From NCBI GenBank assembly GCA_035703165.1, contig DASSYR010000029.1, positions 74,164-138,163 of the forward strand: a stretch of DNA of 64,000 bases, in the 5' to 3' direction. Source of the DNA: AWTP1-9 sp035703165 (GTDB lineage: Bacteria > Bacteroidota > Bacteroidia > Chitinophagales > Chitinophagaceae). Position 1 is the first letter of the stretch. Each line of letters starts with the position of its first letter. Shown here piece after piece: positions 1 to 8,481 of the stretch. The translations under genes were made by a program, and so were the position numbers. The notes below the pieces were generated by a model. The model was not told the DNA's origin, searched no databases, and worked only from the letters and a program-made list of their open reading frames with translations.

Positions 1-1288
1 GTATTTTATAAACAAATATGTCGGAATGGCCATTTTTAACCGCACTAAATACCAGCGTATTGGCGTCCAGCATATATTTCATATCCTGAACCTGGTCGAA
101 TTTATCGCTCAATACCTGTTTATCAACTTTAAGCCGGCGAAGCAAATCGTAAACAAAAAAATTAATTTTCCCTTTATCATTTGTAATTACAGCAAGCCTT
201 GTTCCGCGGGGATCCCAGGCCAAAATGGGATAATTAGGATTTACATCTTCTGCTAAATTTTTTACCCCATTTTTCCAAAGCACTTTTCTGCCAACAAAAT
301 TTTCTACAAGAATTACGCGGTATATGCCCTTTTTATATTCAACAAAGGCGTATGTAAAGCTTTTTTCATTTGGATTGGCTTCAAACCGTATATAATCAAT
401 ATTATTAGTCACCTCTTTCGAAAGGGTTAATCGTCCTTTCGGTATATTTTTTCGGGCACGGATATCTTCATAATATTTTTTTTGAGTTACCTGCATAAAT
501 TCGGCCATCACATCTTTAAACTTCTTTTTGCATACTTGTTCACTTGCCTGATTTAGGTTTTTATAAATACGTGCTAAATAAAGGAGATAGGTTACGTTTT
601 CCTTTTTATAATTTTCTTCTATAAAATTCCAAAAGGCATGTCCTGCCAGTAGTGGTCTATCAAAAGCAAAATGGTAAAAGTTTTTGTAGTCGCCACCCAG
701 CATGGCCGATTTTAACTCATCATCCAATTTGGTACTCCAGTTTTCCGCTGCGTAAGCAATATACCCGTCAGTTAACCATTTGGGTAAATCAAGCAAAGCC
801 TGGTTACTGGCAATTTCGCCGATGTCATCGCCAAACAAAATATTTTCTACTAAAATTCTGGCAATAGCTTCCCGTATCTGTTTGCGAAGCAGGGCATGAT
901 CGCTGGTATAATAGATAATGGCCTTGTTATTAACTAATTTTGTTATGCCTCCGGTAGTTTGCCAGTCAATACCCAATCCAATATTAGATTGCTGAAACTC
1001 ATCGTATGTGTTATACAATACTAAATTTGCTCTACGCTGCAAGCCATATTCAACAAACTTTTCAATATCCGGTAGTTCTTCTTCTGCTACCTGTACCGCA
1101 AATTTTGCCAGCTCCAAACCATTTTGAGCAAAGAAAATATTAAAGTTTTCGCTTTGGTAATAGCGCCATTTCAGTTTTTTATACTGTACACGATTTTTAC
1201 CAAATTCTACCGAACTTACCTGTGCCTTTAAAATTCCTGGTAAAACGACTAACAAAGAAATAATAAAGTATAAGATGTTTTTCTGCAT
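1..1288 (-). CDS. TolB-like beta-propeller protein with degenerate peptidase-MA-like N-terminus (partial)
   Basis: The reading frame is open from an ATG at 1288 to the left edge, giving about 429 visible residues, so the C-terminus lies outside the window. Residues 1-22 are a signal peptide ending ...GILKAQ, which predicts export. The next ~250 residues resemble the N-terminal domain of Bacteroidota proteins usually annotated as TolB-like or PD40 propeller proteins. They include a stretch near 'LPKWLTDGYIAYAAE' that looks like the P-x-W-L-x-E-G segment of gluzincin (peptidase MA) folds, but the zinc helix reads REAIAR rather than HExxH. The last part ('LAWDPRGTRLAV', 'DIFVYK') reads as propeller blades. 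In-frame ATGs at 1300 and 1312 are possible alternative starts; 1288 puts the signal peptide at the N-terminus. A non-catalytic envelope role is inferred; the substrate is unknown. Confidence 0.7.
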   Translation of the reverse strand, partial: MQKNILYFIISLLVVLPGILKAQVSSVEFGKNRVQYKKLKWRYYQSENFNIFFAQNGLELAKFAVQVAEEELPDIEKFVEYGLQRRANLVLYNTYDEFQQSNIGLGIDWQTTGGITKLVNNKAIIYYTSDHALLRKQIREAIARILVENILFGDDIGEIASNQALLDLPKWLTDGYIAYAAENWSTKLDDELKSAMLGGDYKNFYHFAFDRPLLAGHAFWNFIEENYKKENVTYLLYLARIYKNLNQASEQVCKKKFKDVMAEFMQVTQKKYYEDIRARKNIPKGRLTLSKEVTNNIDYIRFEANPNEKSFTYAFVEYKKGIYRVILVENFVGRKVLWKNGVKNLAEDVNPNYPILAWDPRGTRLAVITNDKGKINFFVYDLLRRLKVDKQVLSDKFDQVQDMKYMLDANTLVFSAVKNGHSDIFVYKI

Positions 1289-1392
1289 TCTATGAATCAT
1301 ATAATTTGCCATACCAAATTTATTGGGTATTAAAATTAGCCTATTCGGAGTAATGTGTAAAATCATTTTCTTAGTACAAAAATTGTTATATT

Positions 1393-2031
1393 ATGTTTAA
1401 CATTCAAACTTTTCCTTTTAACCCTGTTCAGCAAAATACCTATGTGCTTTTTAACGAAGGTGGGGGGTGTATTGTTATTGACCCTGGTTGCTATTTTGAT
1501 GAAGAAAAGCAGGTTTTGTACGATTTTATACAAAATAAAGGGTTGGTGCCAAAAATGCTGCTAAATACCCATTGTCATCTGGATCATGTATTTGGCAATA
1601 AATTTATATCTGAGAAATATGCCTTAAAACTCTGCCTGCATGAAAAAGAAAAACCGGTATTGGATTATGCCCCCACCGCAGGATTGATGTGGAACCTGCC
1701 ATTTGATAATTACACCGGAGACCTTGTTTATTTAAATGAAGGAGATAAAATTTACCTGGGAGAAGATGAATTGGAAATAATATTTACACCAGGTCATTCG
1801 CCAGGGAGTATATGCTTTTATTGTAAAAAGCAGCATTTTGTAGTTGCGGGAGACGTGTTATTTTATATGAGTATTGGCAGAACAGACCTACCAGGGGGCA
1901 ACCATCAAACTTTATTAAAAAGCATAAAAGAACAGTTATTTGTTTTGCCAGACGATACGGTTGTGTACCCCGGACATGGTAATCCTACTACAATTGGTTT
2001 TGAAAAAAAATATAACTCTTTTTTAGTTTAA
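1393..2031 (+). CDS. MBL-fold metallo-hydrolase (glyoxalase II-like)
   Basis: The 212-residue protein has the metallo-beta-lactamase zinc motif THCHLDH at residues 59-65. A further metal-binding His lies in 'TPGHSPGS', an Asp in 'GDVLF', and a C-terminal His in 'YPGHGNPT'. The 'SIGRTDLPGG' segment after the Asp is typical of the short YcbL/GloB-like hydrolases, which cleave thioesters such as S-lactoylglutathione or related substrates. No signal peptide is present, so it is cytoplasmic. It lacks the C-terminal helical domain of true glyoxalase II, so the substrate is not certain. It is transcribed divergently from the propeller gene. Confidence 0.85.
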   Translation: MFNIQTFPFNPVQQNTYVLFNEGGGCIVIDPGCYFDEEKQVLYDFIQNKGLVPKMLLNTHCHLDHVFGNKFISEKYALKLCLHEKEKPVLDYAPTAGLMWNLPFDNYTGDLVYLNEGDKIYLGEDELEIIFTPGHSPGSICFYCKKQHFVVAGDVLFYMSIGRTDLPGGNHQTLLKSIKEQLFVLPDDTVVYPGHGNPTTIGFEKKYNSFLV

Positions 2032-2086
2032 CAATTTTTGACGCAACGGTTTTGCTTAATCAGTGGTCAAAAAAGAAAAGGAAATT

Positions 2087-2401
2087 ATGAAAAAGGGTAT
2101 TTTCATATTGGTGCTACTCATTGCACTGTTTTCATGTACAAAAGAAAAAAAAGTGGTAATGCGTTATTATCAAACCCAATGTAACGATAAATGGGGTTAT
2201 GGTAGTAATGATACAGAAACTATTCAAAATATGGTTACATACTTTAAGGACAGAGGTATTATTATTTATTCACCAAGCCTGTCTCTTCCGGATGGCTCGT
2301 ATATCTGCAGGGCCTGTATATGTCCGACTAACAGAAAATTTGCTGTTTCGGTTGAGGAAGATAATGTGGAAAGAATGATAGCAGAGGGTTTTTACCGGTG
2401 A
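2087..2401 (+). CDS. small conserved lipoprotein of unknown function
   Basis: The 104-residue protein begins with a short lipoprotein signal (KKGIFILVLLIALFSC) whose lipobox Cys is residue 17. A GTG start 24 bases upstream would add eight charged residues before the signal; the ATG at 2087, behind an A/G-rich stretch, is preferred. The mature part has two Cys close together ('CRACIC') and ends in a short helix. I do not recognise the function; similar small lipoproteins are common in this phylum. The last 10 bases overlap the end of the convergent flippase gene. Confidence 0.7.
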   Translation: MKKGIFILVLLIALFSCTKEKKVVMRYYQTQCNDKWGYGSNDTETIQNMVTYFKDRGIIIYSPSLSLPDGSYICRACICPTNRKFAVSVEEDNVERMIAEGFYR

Positions 2402-3903
2402 ACTAAATATTTTCCAACAACAGGTAGTTTTTGAAACTCTTTCCTTTCAATTCTTATTACAAGCAAGAAGAACGATATGAACAAAACTGTTCCGCTAATT
2501 ATGCTGAAAATAAGATTGGGAAAAATAAACAATATACTCCTGTGCAGCAGGACAACTAAAACCGTTAATGACAAATAAGCCAGTAGTTTCTTTTTAGCAT
2601 AAGGAATTGGATAATATTTTTGTCCAAACCGGTAGCTTGTAACCATCATAAATAAATAACAACAAAATGTAGCAATAGCAGCCCCCAGGTAATGAAAACG
2701 GGGAATTAACAGTATATTCAACGCAATGGTAATAACAGCTCCTCCTATTGTAATAACGGCACCGTATAAGTTTTTATTGGTGAGTTTATACCAAATGCTG
2801 AGATTATAATAAATACCCAGAAATATATTGCCTAATGCTAAAATAAGGACAACGTATATTCCTTCTCCCCAAGACGGAGAACGTAGGGTGATGACCCATT
2901 TTAAAACATCCAGGTAAAGACCAATTAGGAGATACATAAAGCAACAGGCAATAACAAAAAACTTCATCACCCTGGCATAAGTTTTTTGAGCATTTTCGTC
3001 ACCCGATAAATTAAAGAAAAAAGGTTCTGCCGCCATGCGAAAGGCTTGTATCATTATAGTTATTAAAATGGCTAACCGATAAATATTGGCAAAAACACCC
3101 AGTTGGTGTTTGGCCTCTTCCGCCGGTAAATCCACTACATGCTGATAAACTAAACGACTCAGCATGTCATTTATCATTCCTCCCAACCCTACAATAATTA
3201 GCGGATAACTGTACATTATTACCTTTTTCCACAATTTGCTATCGAACGAAAAATCTATTTCTTTAAATTCTTTAAATAGCAGGAGAAAGGTAAGGATGCT
3301 GCCACATAAATTCCCGATAAGATAATAACCTATACCTGTTTTTTCATTATACAGGTATTTAAAAAAACTATCCGGGTGGTGTTGCAGATAAGCGGGTAAG
3401 AGACCCATAAAAACGGTTACAATTAAAATATTCATTATAATGCCCGCAATTCTCACTAATGCATACATACGAGGTCTGTTTTCCTGTCTTAATCTGGCAA
3501 ATGGTAAAGTGGCAAGGGTATCAAAAAAAATAATCCATAGCATCCAGTTTATATATTCAGGGTGTTCTTCTAATCCTGCAGTACCTGTAATTGCTGGTTT
3601 TAAGTAAAAAAGAAAAAAGGTTAAAGCAATTGTGGTTAAAAAAATTGAAATAGAAAGTGTGCTATATAATTTTTGTCTGTTTTCATCCTGGGCAAAACGA
3701 AAGTAGGCTGTTTCCACACCGTAAGTAAACAAAATATTTAAAAAGGGAATAATGGCATAGACTTGTGTAAGATCGGCTGTTTTAGCAGGTTGAGAAAAAA
3801 TAAAAGGCAGGGCCATGTTCATTAAATATCCTAAAAACCTACTGGTAATGGTAGGTACTCCATACCACAGCGTTTGCCCGGCTAACTTTTTTATACTACT
3901 CAA
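2392..3903 (-). CDS. polysaccharide biosynthesis flippase (Wzx/MATE-like)
   Basis: The 503-residue protein is hydrophobic throughout with about 12-14 predicted membrane segments. It has the N-terminal 'GQTLWYGVPTITSRFLGYLMN' type of start seen in oligosaccharide flippases (PST/Wzx branch of the MOP superfamily), which move lipid-linked saccharides across the inner membrane. No polymerase or glycosyltransferase gene is adjacent, so the transported glycan is unknown. The nearest sugar genes are rfbA and galE about 9 kb away. It is convergent with the lipoprotein gene, overlapping it by 10 bases. Confidence 0.85.
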   Translation of the reverse strand: MSSIKKLAGQTLWYGVPTITSRFLGYLMNMALPFIFSQPAKTADLTQVYAIIPFLNILFTYGVETAYFRFAQDENRQKLYSTLSISIFLTTIALTFFLFYLKPAITGTAGLEEHPEYINWMLWIIFFDTLATLPFARLRQENRPRMYALVRIAGIIMNILIVTVFMGLLPAYLQHHPDSFFKYLYNEKTGIGYYLIGNLCGSILTFLLLFKEFKEIDFSFDSKLWKKVIMYSYPLIIVGLGGMINDMLSRLVYQHVVDLPAEEAKHQLGVFANIYRLAILITIMIQAFRMAAEPFFFNLSGDENAQKTYARVMKFFVIACCFMYLLIGLYLDVLKWVITLRSPSWGEGIYVVLILALGNIFLGIYYNLSIWYKLTNKNLYGAVITIGGAVITIALNILLIPRFHYLGAAIATFCCYLFMMVTSYRFGQKYYPIPYAKKKLLAYLSLTVLVVLLHRSILFIFPNLIFSIISGTVLFISFFLLVIRIERKEFQKLPVVGKYLVHR

Positions 3904-4025
3904 CGGGATAGTAAATTTTAATCAAAAATACTGCTTTAAAAATGCGTAAGGATATATATTCTGATGAGAATTTACAGGAAAATCAAAAATTATTCATAGA
4001 TAGTCGGATGGAAGGTAACATTGGC

Positions 4026-4093
4026 TTAACCTAAATAAAACAATTTCTTTACATGGAGTTAAAGTTGCCATAATATTTGAGTGGTTCTTTTGC
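4026..4093 (+). promoter_or_regulatory. candidate PhoB-like repeat array and -7 element before TonB receptor
   Basis: Four 8-mers sit exactly 11 bases apart: TTAACCTA (4026), AAAACAAT (4037), TTTACATG (4048) and TTAAAGTT (4059). PhoB operators are direct repeats with 11-base spacing. A near-consensus Bacteroidota -7 box, TTCTTTTGC, lies at 4085-4093, 16 bases before the ATG, and no good -33 TTG is seen at the right distance. That would fit an activator-dependent promoter. The region is AT-rich, so chance similarity is possible. The Pho assignment is inference from spacing and from the phosphate genes downstream. Confidence 0.35.
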
Positions 4094-4108
4094 GTCAAAT
4101 TTTACGAT

Positions 4109-6928
4109 ATGGCGAAAAGACTAATATTCTTGGCTTTATTCTTTTTTAGTGTGGTGTTAGTTTTTGCTCAACCCGGAACTATTGATGGTAAGGTGACTGA
4201 TGTTAAATCCGGGGGCCCTGTTATTGGTGCTTCCATAACAATAAGCGGAGATAAAACGGTAGTGGCAACCGATGTAGAGGGTAGATTTGTGCTTAACCTG
4301 GCTTCCGGGAAAAAATACGTTATAAAAGTTAGTTCCGTTGGATATAAAACCAAAGAGTTGGCTAATGTAGAAGTGGTAGCTAACAAGGTTATTTATTTGG
4401 ATATAACTATGGAAACTGCTTCCAGAACGGAAACGGAGGTAGTGGTAAAATCAACTCCCAAAAAAGAGACAATTAATGCGTTACTTTCTTATCAGCGTTC
4501 TTCACCAGTAGTGGCGCAGGTAATGAGTGCAGAAATTATTCGCCGTTCTCCTGATAAAAATACCGGTGAGGTACTTAAGCGTGTGCCCGGTACATCTGTC
4601 CAGGAAGGGAAATATTTAGTAGTTCGGGGTTTAGCCGATCGTTACAACCAGGCAATGCTAAATGGTGTATTACTGAGCAGTACCGAACCCGATCGCAAAA
4701 CGTTCAGTTTTGATATTTTTCCTGTGGCTGTAATTGATAACATTATTATAAACAAAGCCTTTGTTCCGGAATTACCGGGTGAATGGGCGGGGGGGCTGGT
4801 GCAGGTAAATACAAAAGATATTCCTGCCAAAGGATTTATTAATATACAGTTAGGAACAGGGTTTAATACACAAACAATCGGGAATGATTTTTATACATAT
4901 AAAGGTGGTAAAGCAGACTGGTTGGGTATTGATGATGGTTTCAGGGCATTACCAGCAGACCTGCCCACTAAAAGTAAATTTGCCGCTATTAAAAGCCAGG
5001 AAGAGCAGGCTGCGTATGGACGAAAATTTCAAAATGTTTGGACAACAGATAATGTTAATGCACCTTTAAATGCTACTTTTCAAATAAGCGGTGGTTTTAA
5101 TACAAAAATCTTTGGAAGAAAAACGGGTGGTATTCTGGCGTTGACTTATAACAAAAGTAACAAAAGAGTTAGCTATAGTAACTTGTTCATTCCCGGAGCC
5201 GGATCAAAGGAAGATTTTTTTTATCAGAATGAAAAATATAACCAGGATGTATTAGCAGGATTACTGGCAAATTTTACTATACAATTAAATGCCGGCAATA
5301 AAATATCTTTTAAAAACATCCTCAACATTAATTCAACAGATTATGTACTTAACCGAACCGGATTGGATTATATTTTGGGTGGCGGTGTTGGTGTACCTAT
5401 TAGGGCAACCGAATTAGGGTTTAAGCAAAATACATTTTTCAATACACAGGCATTAGGTGAACATAACCTTGCCATTGGCGGTTTAAAATTAAAATGGTTC
5501 GGAAGTTTTAATATTCTTGATCAGTACATACCCGATCAGCGTCGGTTGCAATATTACCAGGACGATACACAGCCCGGAGCCCCATACCTGGCATTACTGG
5601 CAGGAGGTAATTCCCAGAAATCGGGAAGCCGGTTTTATAGTTTTCTCAGCGATTACATTTATAATGCCGGAGGAGATTTAAGCAAAACATTTTTATTATT
5701 TGATAACAAACAAACCATAAAAGCCGGGTACTTATTTCAGGTAAAAGACAGGTTATTTGATAGTCGCCCGTTTTATTACCAAATAGAAAGAGACAATAGC
5801 GGAACACTGGTAAAGCAATCTCCCGATAAAATATTTGCCCCCGAAAATATTACCGGAAAAGATGGGGGTATTGTTTTTGGTGAATTGGAGGGTATCCAAT
5901 ACCGTTATATTGCCAATACTATTTTAAATGCGGCTTTTTTACAGCTTGATAACCAGTTTACAGATAAACTTCGGATTGTTTGGGGTGTTCGTTACGAAAG
6001 TTTTGACCAGGTAGTAGGAAGTTTAAAAACGTCTGACCCACGACATGTAGCTTCGAAAGTAATAGATTTTTTACCCGGTGTAAATGTAACATACAAACTA
6101 AATGGAAAGACCAATTTACGTTTATCCGGTTCCCAAACGGTTGTTCGCCCCGAATTTCGTGAGTTGAGCAATTTTGCCTTTTACGATTTTGAACTGGGGG
6201 CAACTGTTATAGGAAACAAAACATTGCAACGTACTAAAATTACTAACGCAGATTTAAGATACGAGTGGTATCCCAGGTCCGGCGAGTTGATAACTCTTGG
6301 AGTTTTTTATAAAAATTTTAAAAGGCCTATAGAACTCTATTTTAATGTATCCGGGGCCGGTAGCAGCAATACTTTTAATTTTCAGAATGCTGATAAAGCA
6401 AACAGTTATGGGATTGAACTTGAGTTTAGAAAAAAATTGGATTATAATAAAGCTTTTAAAAATTTTACAATTAGCGGAAATGTCAGTTACATCTATAATC
6501 GTGTCACCGGGCTTAACCTAAACCGCCCGATGCAGGGACAAAGTCCTTACCTAATCAATTTAGGTGTTCAATATGATGTTGAAAAAATAGGGTTTACTTC
6601 TACTTTATTATTCAATCGAATAGGTCGGAGAATTTTATTTGTCGGCAACATTAATAATGCTACGGGTGTAGGGGTACCCGAAATATGGGAGAATCCAAGG
6701 TCTATCCTGGATTTACAATTGTCAAAAAAATTATTTAAACAGAAAGGGGAAATAAAACTTAATCTTTCCGATTTACTCAATGAGGCGGCTTATTTCTACC
6801 ATGATTTAAATGGTAATAAAAAACTAGATAAAAGTAGTAGCGAACCTATTTTAACTAAAGATGTGACAGCGATCCGGCGGATATATGGTACTAATATTAG
6901 TTTTTCTTTTTCATACAACATTAAATAA
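4109..6928 (+). CDS. TonB-dependent receptor with carboxypeptidase-regulatory-like domain
   Basis: This 939-residue outer-membrane receptor has a signal peptide (residues 1-20, ending VFAQ). A CarboxypepD_reg-like beta-sandwich domain follows at about 22-115 ('GTIDGKVTD', 'GRFVLNLASG'), then a plug domain with the conserved 'RGLADRYN', 'NGVLLSSTEPDRK' and 'LPGEWAGGLVQV' segments, and a C-terminal beta-barrel. TonB receptors import ligands using energy passed from the inner membrane. There is no SusD-like partner gene; a beta-helix lipoprotein follows 31 bases downstream and may be the surface partner. The neighbouring porin, DUF47 and PiT genes suggest phosphate or an organophosphate as ligand, but the sequence does not show this directly. 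Confidence 0.88.
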   Translation: MAKRLIFLALFFFSVVLVFAQPGTIDGKVTDVKSGGPVIGASITISGDKTVVATDVEGRFVLNLASGKKYVIKVSSVGYKTKELANVEVVANKVIYLDITMETASRTETEVVVKSTPKKETINALLSYQRSSPVVAQVMSAEIIRRSPDKNTGEVLKRVPGTSVQEGKYLVVRGLADRYNQAMLNGVLLSSTEPDRKTFSFDIFPVAVIDNIIINKAFVPELPGEWAGGLVQVNTKDIPAKGFINIQLGTGFNTQTIGNDFYTYKGGKADWLGIDDGFRALPADLPTKSKFAAIKSQEEQAAYGRKFQNVWTTDNVNAPLNATFQISGGFNTKIFGRKTGGILALTYNKSNKRVSYSNLFIPGAGSKEDFFYQNEKYNQDVLAGLLANFTIQLNAGNKISFKNILNINSTDYVLNRTGLDYILGGGVGVPIRATELGFKQNTFFNTQALGEHNLAIGGLKLKWFGSFNILDQYIPDQRRLQYYQDDTQPGAPYLALLAGGNSQKSGSRFYSFLSDYIYNAGGDLSKTFLLFDNKQTIKAGYLFQVKDRLFDSRPFYYQIERDNSGTLVKQSPDKIFAPENITGKDGGIVFGELEGIQYRYIANTILNAAFLQLDNQFTDKLRIVWGVRYESFDQVVGSLKTSDPRHVASKVIDFLPGVNVTYKLNGKTNLRLSGSQTVVRPEFRELSNFAFYDFELGATVIGNKTLQRTKITNADLRYEWYPRSGELITLGVFYKNFKRPIELYFNVSGAGSSNTFNFQNADKANSYGIELEFRKKLDYNKAFKNFTISGNVSYIYNRVTGLNLNRPMQGQSPYLINLGVQYDVEKIGFTSTLLFNRIGRRILFVGNINNATGVGVPEIWENPRSILDLQLSKKLFKQKGEIKLNLSDLLNEAAYFYHDLNGNKKLDKSSSEPILTKDVTAIRRIYGTNISFSFSYNIK

Positions 6929-6959
6929 AATAATTTTTTAAAATATTAAAACAAACATT

Positions 6960-8348
6960 ATGAACAAAATTGTTGCACAGGTCTTGATACTTCTGTTATT
7001 AGTAAGTTCTTGTCGTAAGATTGAAGTTGATGGCGGAACGGTAGTTAATTCGCCTACTTCTGAAAATACTGTTCTATCAGGAGTTATCAGAAGCGATATT
7101 ACTTTAAGAGAAGGTAATACTTATTTATTGAGAGGAATTGTTTATGTAACAGATGGGGCTGTGTTAACAATAGAAGCCGGAACAACAATATTAGGCGATA
7201 AATCTTCAAGAGGAGCTCTTATAATAACAAGAGGAAGTCGTATAGAGGCAAAAGGAACGGCTAATAAACCGATAGTTTTTACCAGTAGCGAACTTACGTC
7301 GCCAAAAGCTGGAGATTGGGGAGGGCTTGTACTATTGGGTCGTGCTAAAACCAATGCAACTTTTAATGGAACCAGTGGGTTAGGTGAAGCGGAGGGCGGA
7401 ATAAACAACGGTGATGGGTATGGGTTGTATGGGGGGGCTGATGATAATGATAATAGCGGTACATTACAATATGTACGTATTGAATATGCCGGGTATGCTT
7501 TTCTGCCGGATAAAGAGTTAAATGGGCTAAGCATGTACGCGGTAGGGCGTGGTACCAAAATATCGTATATAGAAGTTTTATATGCTGCTGATGACAGCTT
7601 TGAGTGGTTTGGTGGTACGGTTAACTGTGATCACTTAATTGCTTATAAAGGACTGGATGATGAATTTGATACGGATAATGGTTTTAATGGTAAAGTACAA
7701 TTTGGCATTGGTATTCGCGATTCTGCTATTGCAGATGTGAGTGGAAGTAATGGTTTTGAAAGTGATAACGACGCAGCCGGATCCATGTTAACACCCGGAA
7801 CGGCAGCGGTATTTGCTAATATTACATTGGTAGGACCACGTCAAAATTTGACAAATATGGGTAATGCCTTATTTAGGAATGCAGCACAAATACGTCGTAA
7901 TTCCTCCCTATCGGTATTTAACTCAGTATTTTTGGGATGGCCTACTGGTTTACTGATTGATGCTTCAACCGGAAGACCTACCGACTTGAACATTACTTCT
8001 GATAATACATTAAAATGGGCTGGTAATATAATTGCGGGTAGTTCCACACCATTAAAATACAGCGCTAGTAGTTCTGCTCCCACGGGATGGACGTTAACCG
8101 ATTTCACAAACTGGTATAATATGCCAGAGTTAAAAAATACTACTTTGGCAACCACGGCCGACGCAGGATATGCAGGTGCTTTTAATTACACAAATCCGGA
8201 CTTCTCCCCTTTGCCCGGGTCAGCAGTATTAAATGCCGGTATTGATTATTCAGATCCTAAACTAACGGGTTTTACCGCAGTATCTTACAGAGGAGCTGTG
8301 GGTACCAATGATACCTGGTATAAAGGTTGGACGAGATTTCCTCAATAA
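6960..8348 (+). CDS. surface lipoprotein with predicted right-handed beta-helix
   Basis: The 462-residue protein has a lipoprotein signal with lipobox LLVSSC (Cys at about 18). The body contains repeated short strands rich in Gly, Asn and Thr ('GAVLTIEAGTTILGD', 'GALIITRGSRIEAKG', 'GDWGGLVLLG'), the pattern of a parallel beta-helix. Acidic loops such as 'GGADDNDNSGTLQY' and 'DDEFDTDNGF' could bind calcium. It is 31 bases after the TonB receptor on the same strand and is probably co-transcribed, suggesting a receptor-associated surface protein. A rho-independent terminator follows. The function is unknown; related proteins are often listed as hypothetical or mislabelled. Confidence 0.75.
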   Translation: MNKIVAQVLILLLLVSSCRKIEVDGGTVVNSPTSENTVLSGVIRSDITLREGNTYLLRGIVYVTDGAVLTIEAGTTILGDKSSRGALIITRGSRIEAKGTANKPIVFTSSELTSPKAGDWGGLVLLGRAKTNATFNGTSGLGEAEGGINNGDGYGLYGGADDNDNSGTLQYVRIEYAGYAFLPDKELNGLSMYAVGRGTKISYIEVLYAADDSFEWFGGTVNCDHLIAYKGLDDEFDTDNGFNGKVQFGIGIRDSAIADVSGSNGFESDNDAAGSMLTPGTAAVFANITLVGPRQNLTNMGNALFRNAAQIRRNSSLSVFNSVFLGWPTGLLIDASTGRPTDLNITSDNTLKWAGNIIAGSSTPLKYSASSSAPTGWTLTDFTNWYNMPELKNTTLATTADAGYAGAFNYTNPDFSPLPGSAVLNAGIDYSDPKLTGFTAVSYRGAVGTNDTWYKGWTRFPQ

Positions 8349-8397
8349 TTAAATTCTTTTCTGGATCGTTCAGGGTTTTCCTTAAGCAAGTAAGCCC

Positions 8398-8426
8398 GAT
8401 GCTCCGCCCCCGGCGGGGCATTTTTT
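8398..8426 (+). terminator. rho-independent terminator after beta-helix lipoprotein gene
   Basis: The stem gctccgcc (8401-8408) pairs with ggcggggc (8412-8419) across a three-base CCC loop, with one G-T wobble. It is extended by three weaker pairs and followed by TTTTTT at 8421-8426. The GC-rich stem stands out in AT-rich surroundings. It closes the TonB receptor/lipoprotein transcript. Confidence 0.85.
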
Positions 8427-8481
8427 GCTTTATCTATATTGCAAAATTAGAGCCTGAACCGGGATGATTTTTTATTGTTAT

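Noticed and set aside
7142..7558. Long antisense frame within the beta-helix lipoprotein gene
   Set aside because: It is Pro/Ser-rich in the way typical of reverse reading of a repeat-rich gene; the plus-strand protein is clearly real.
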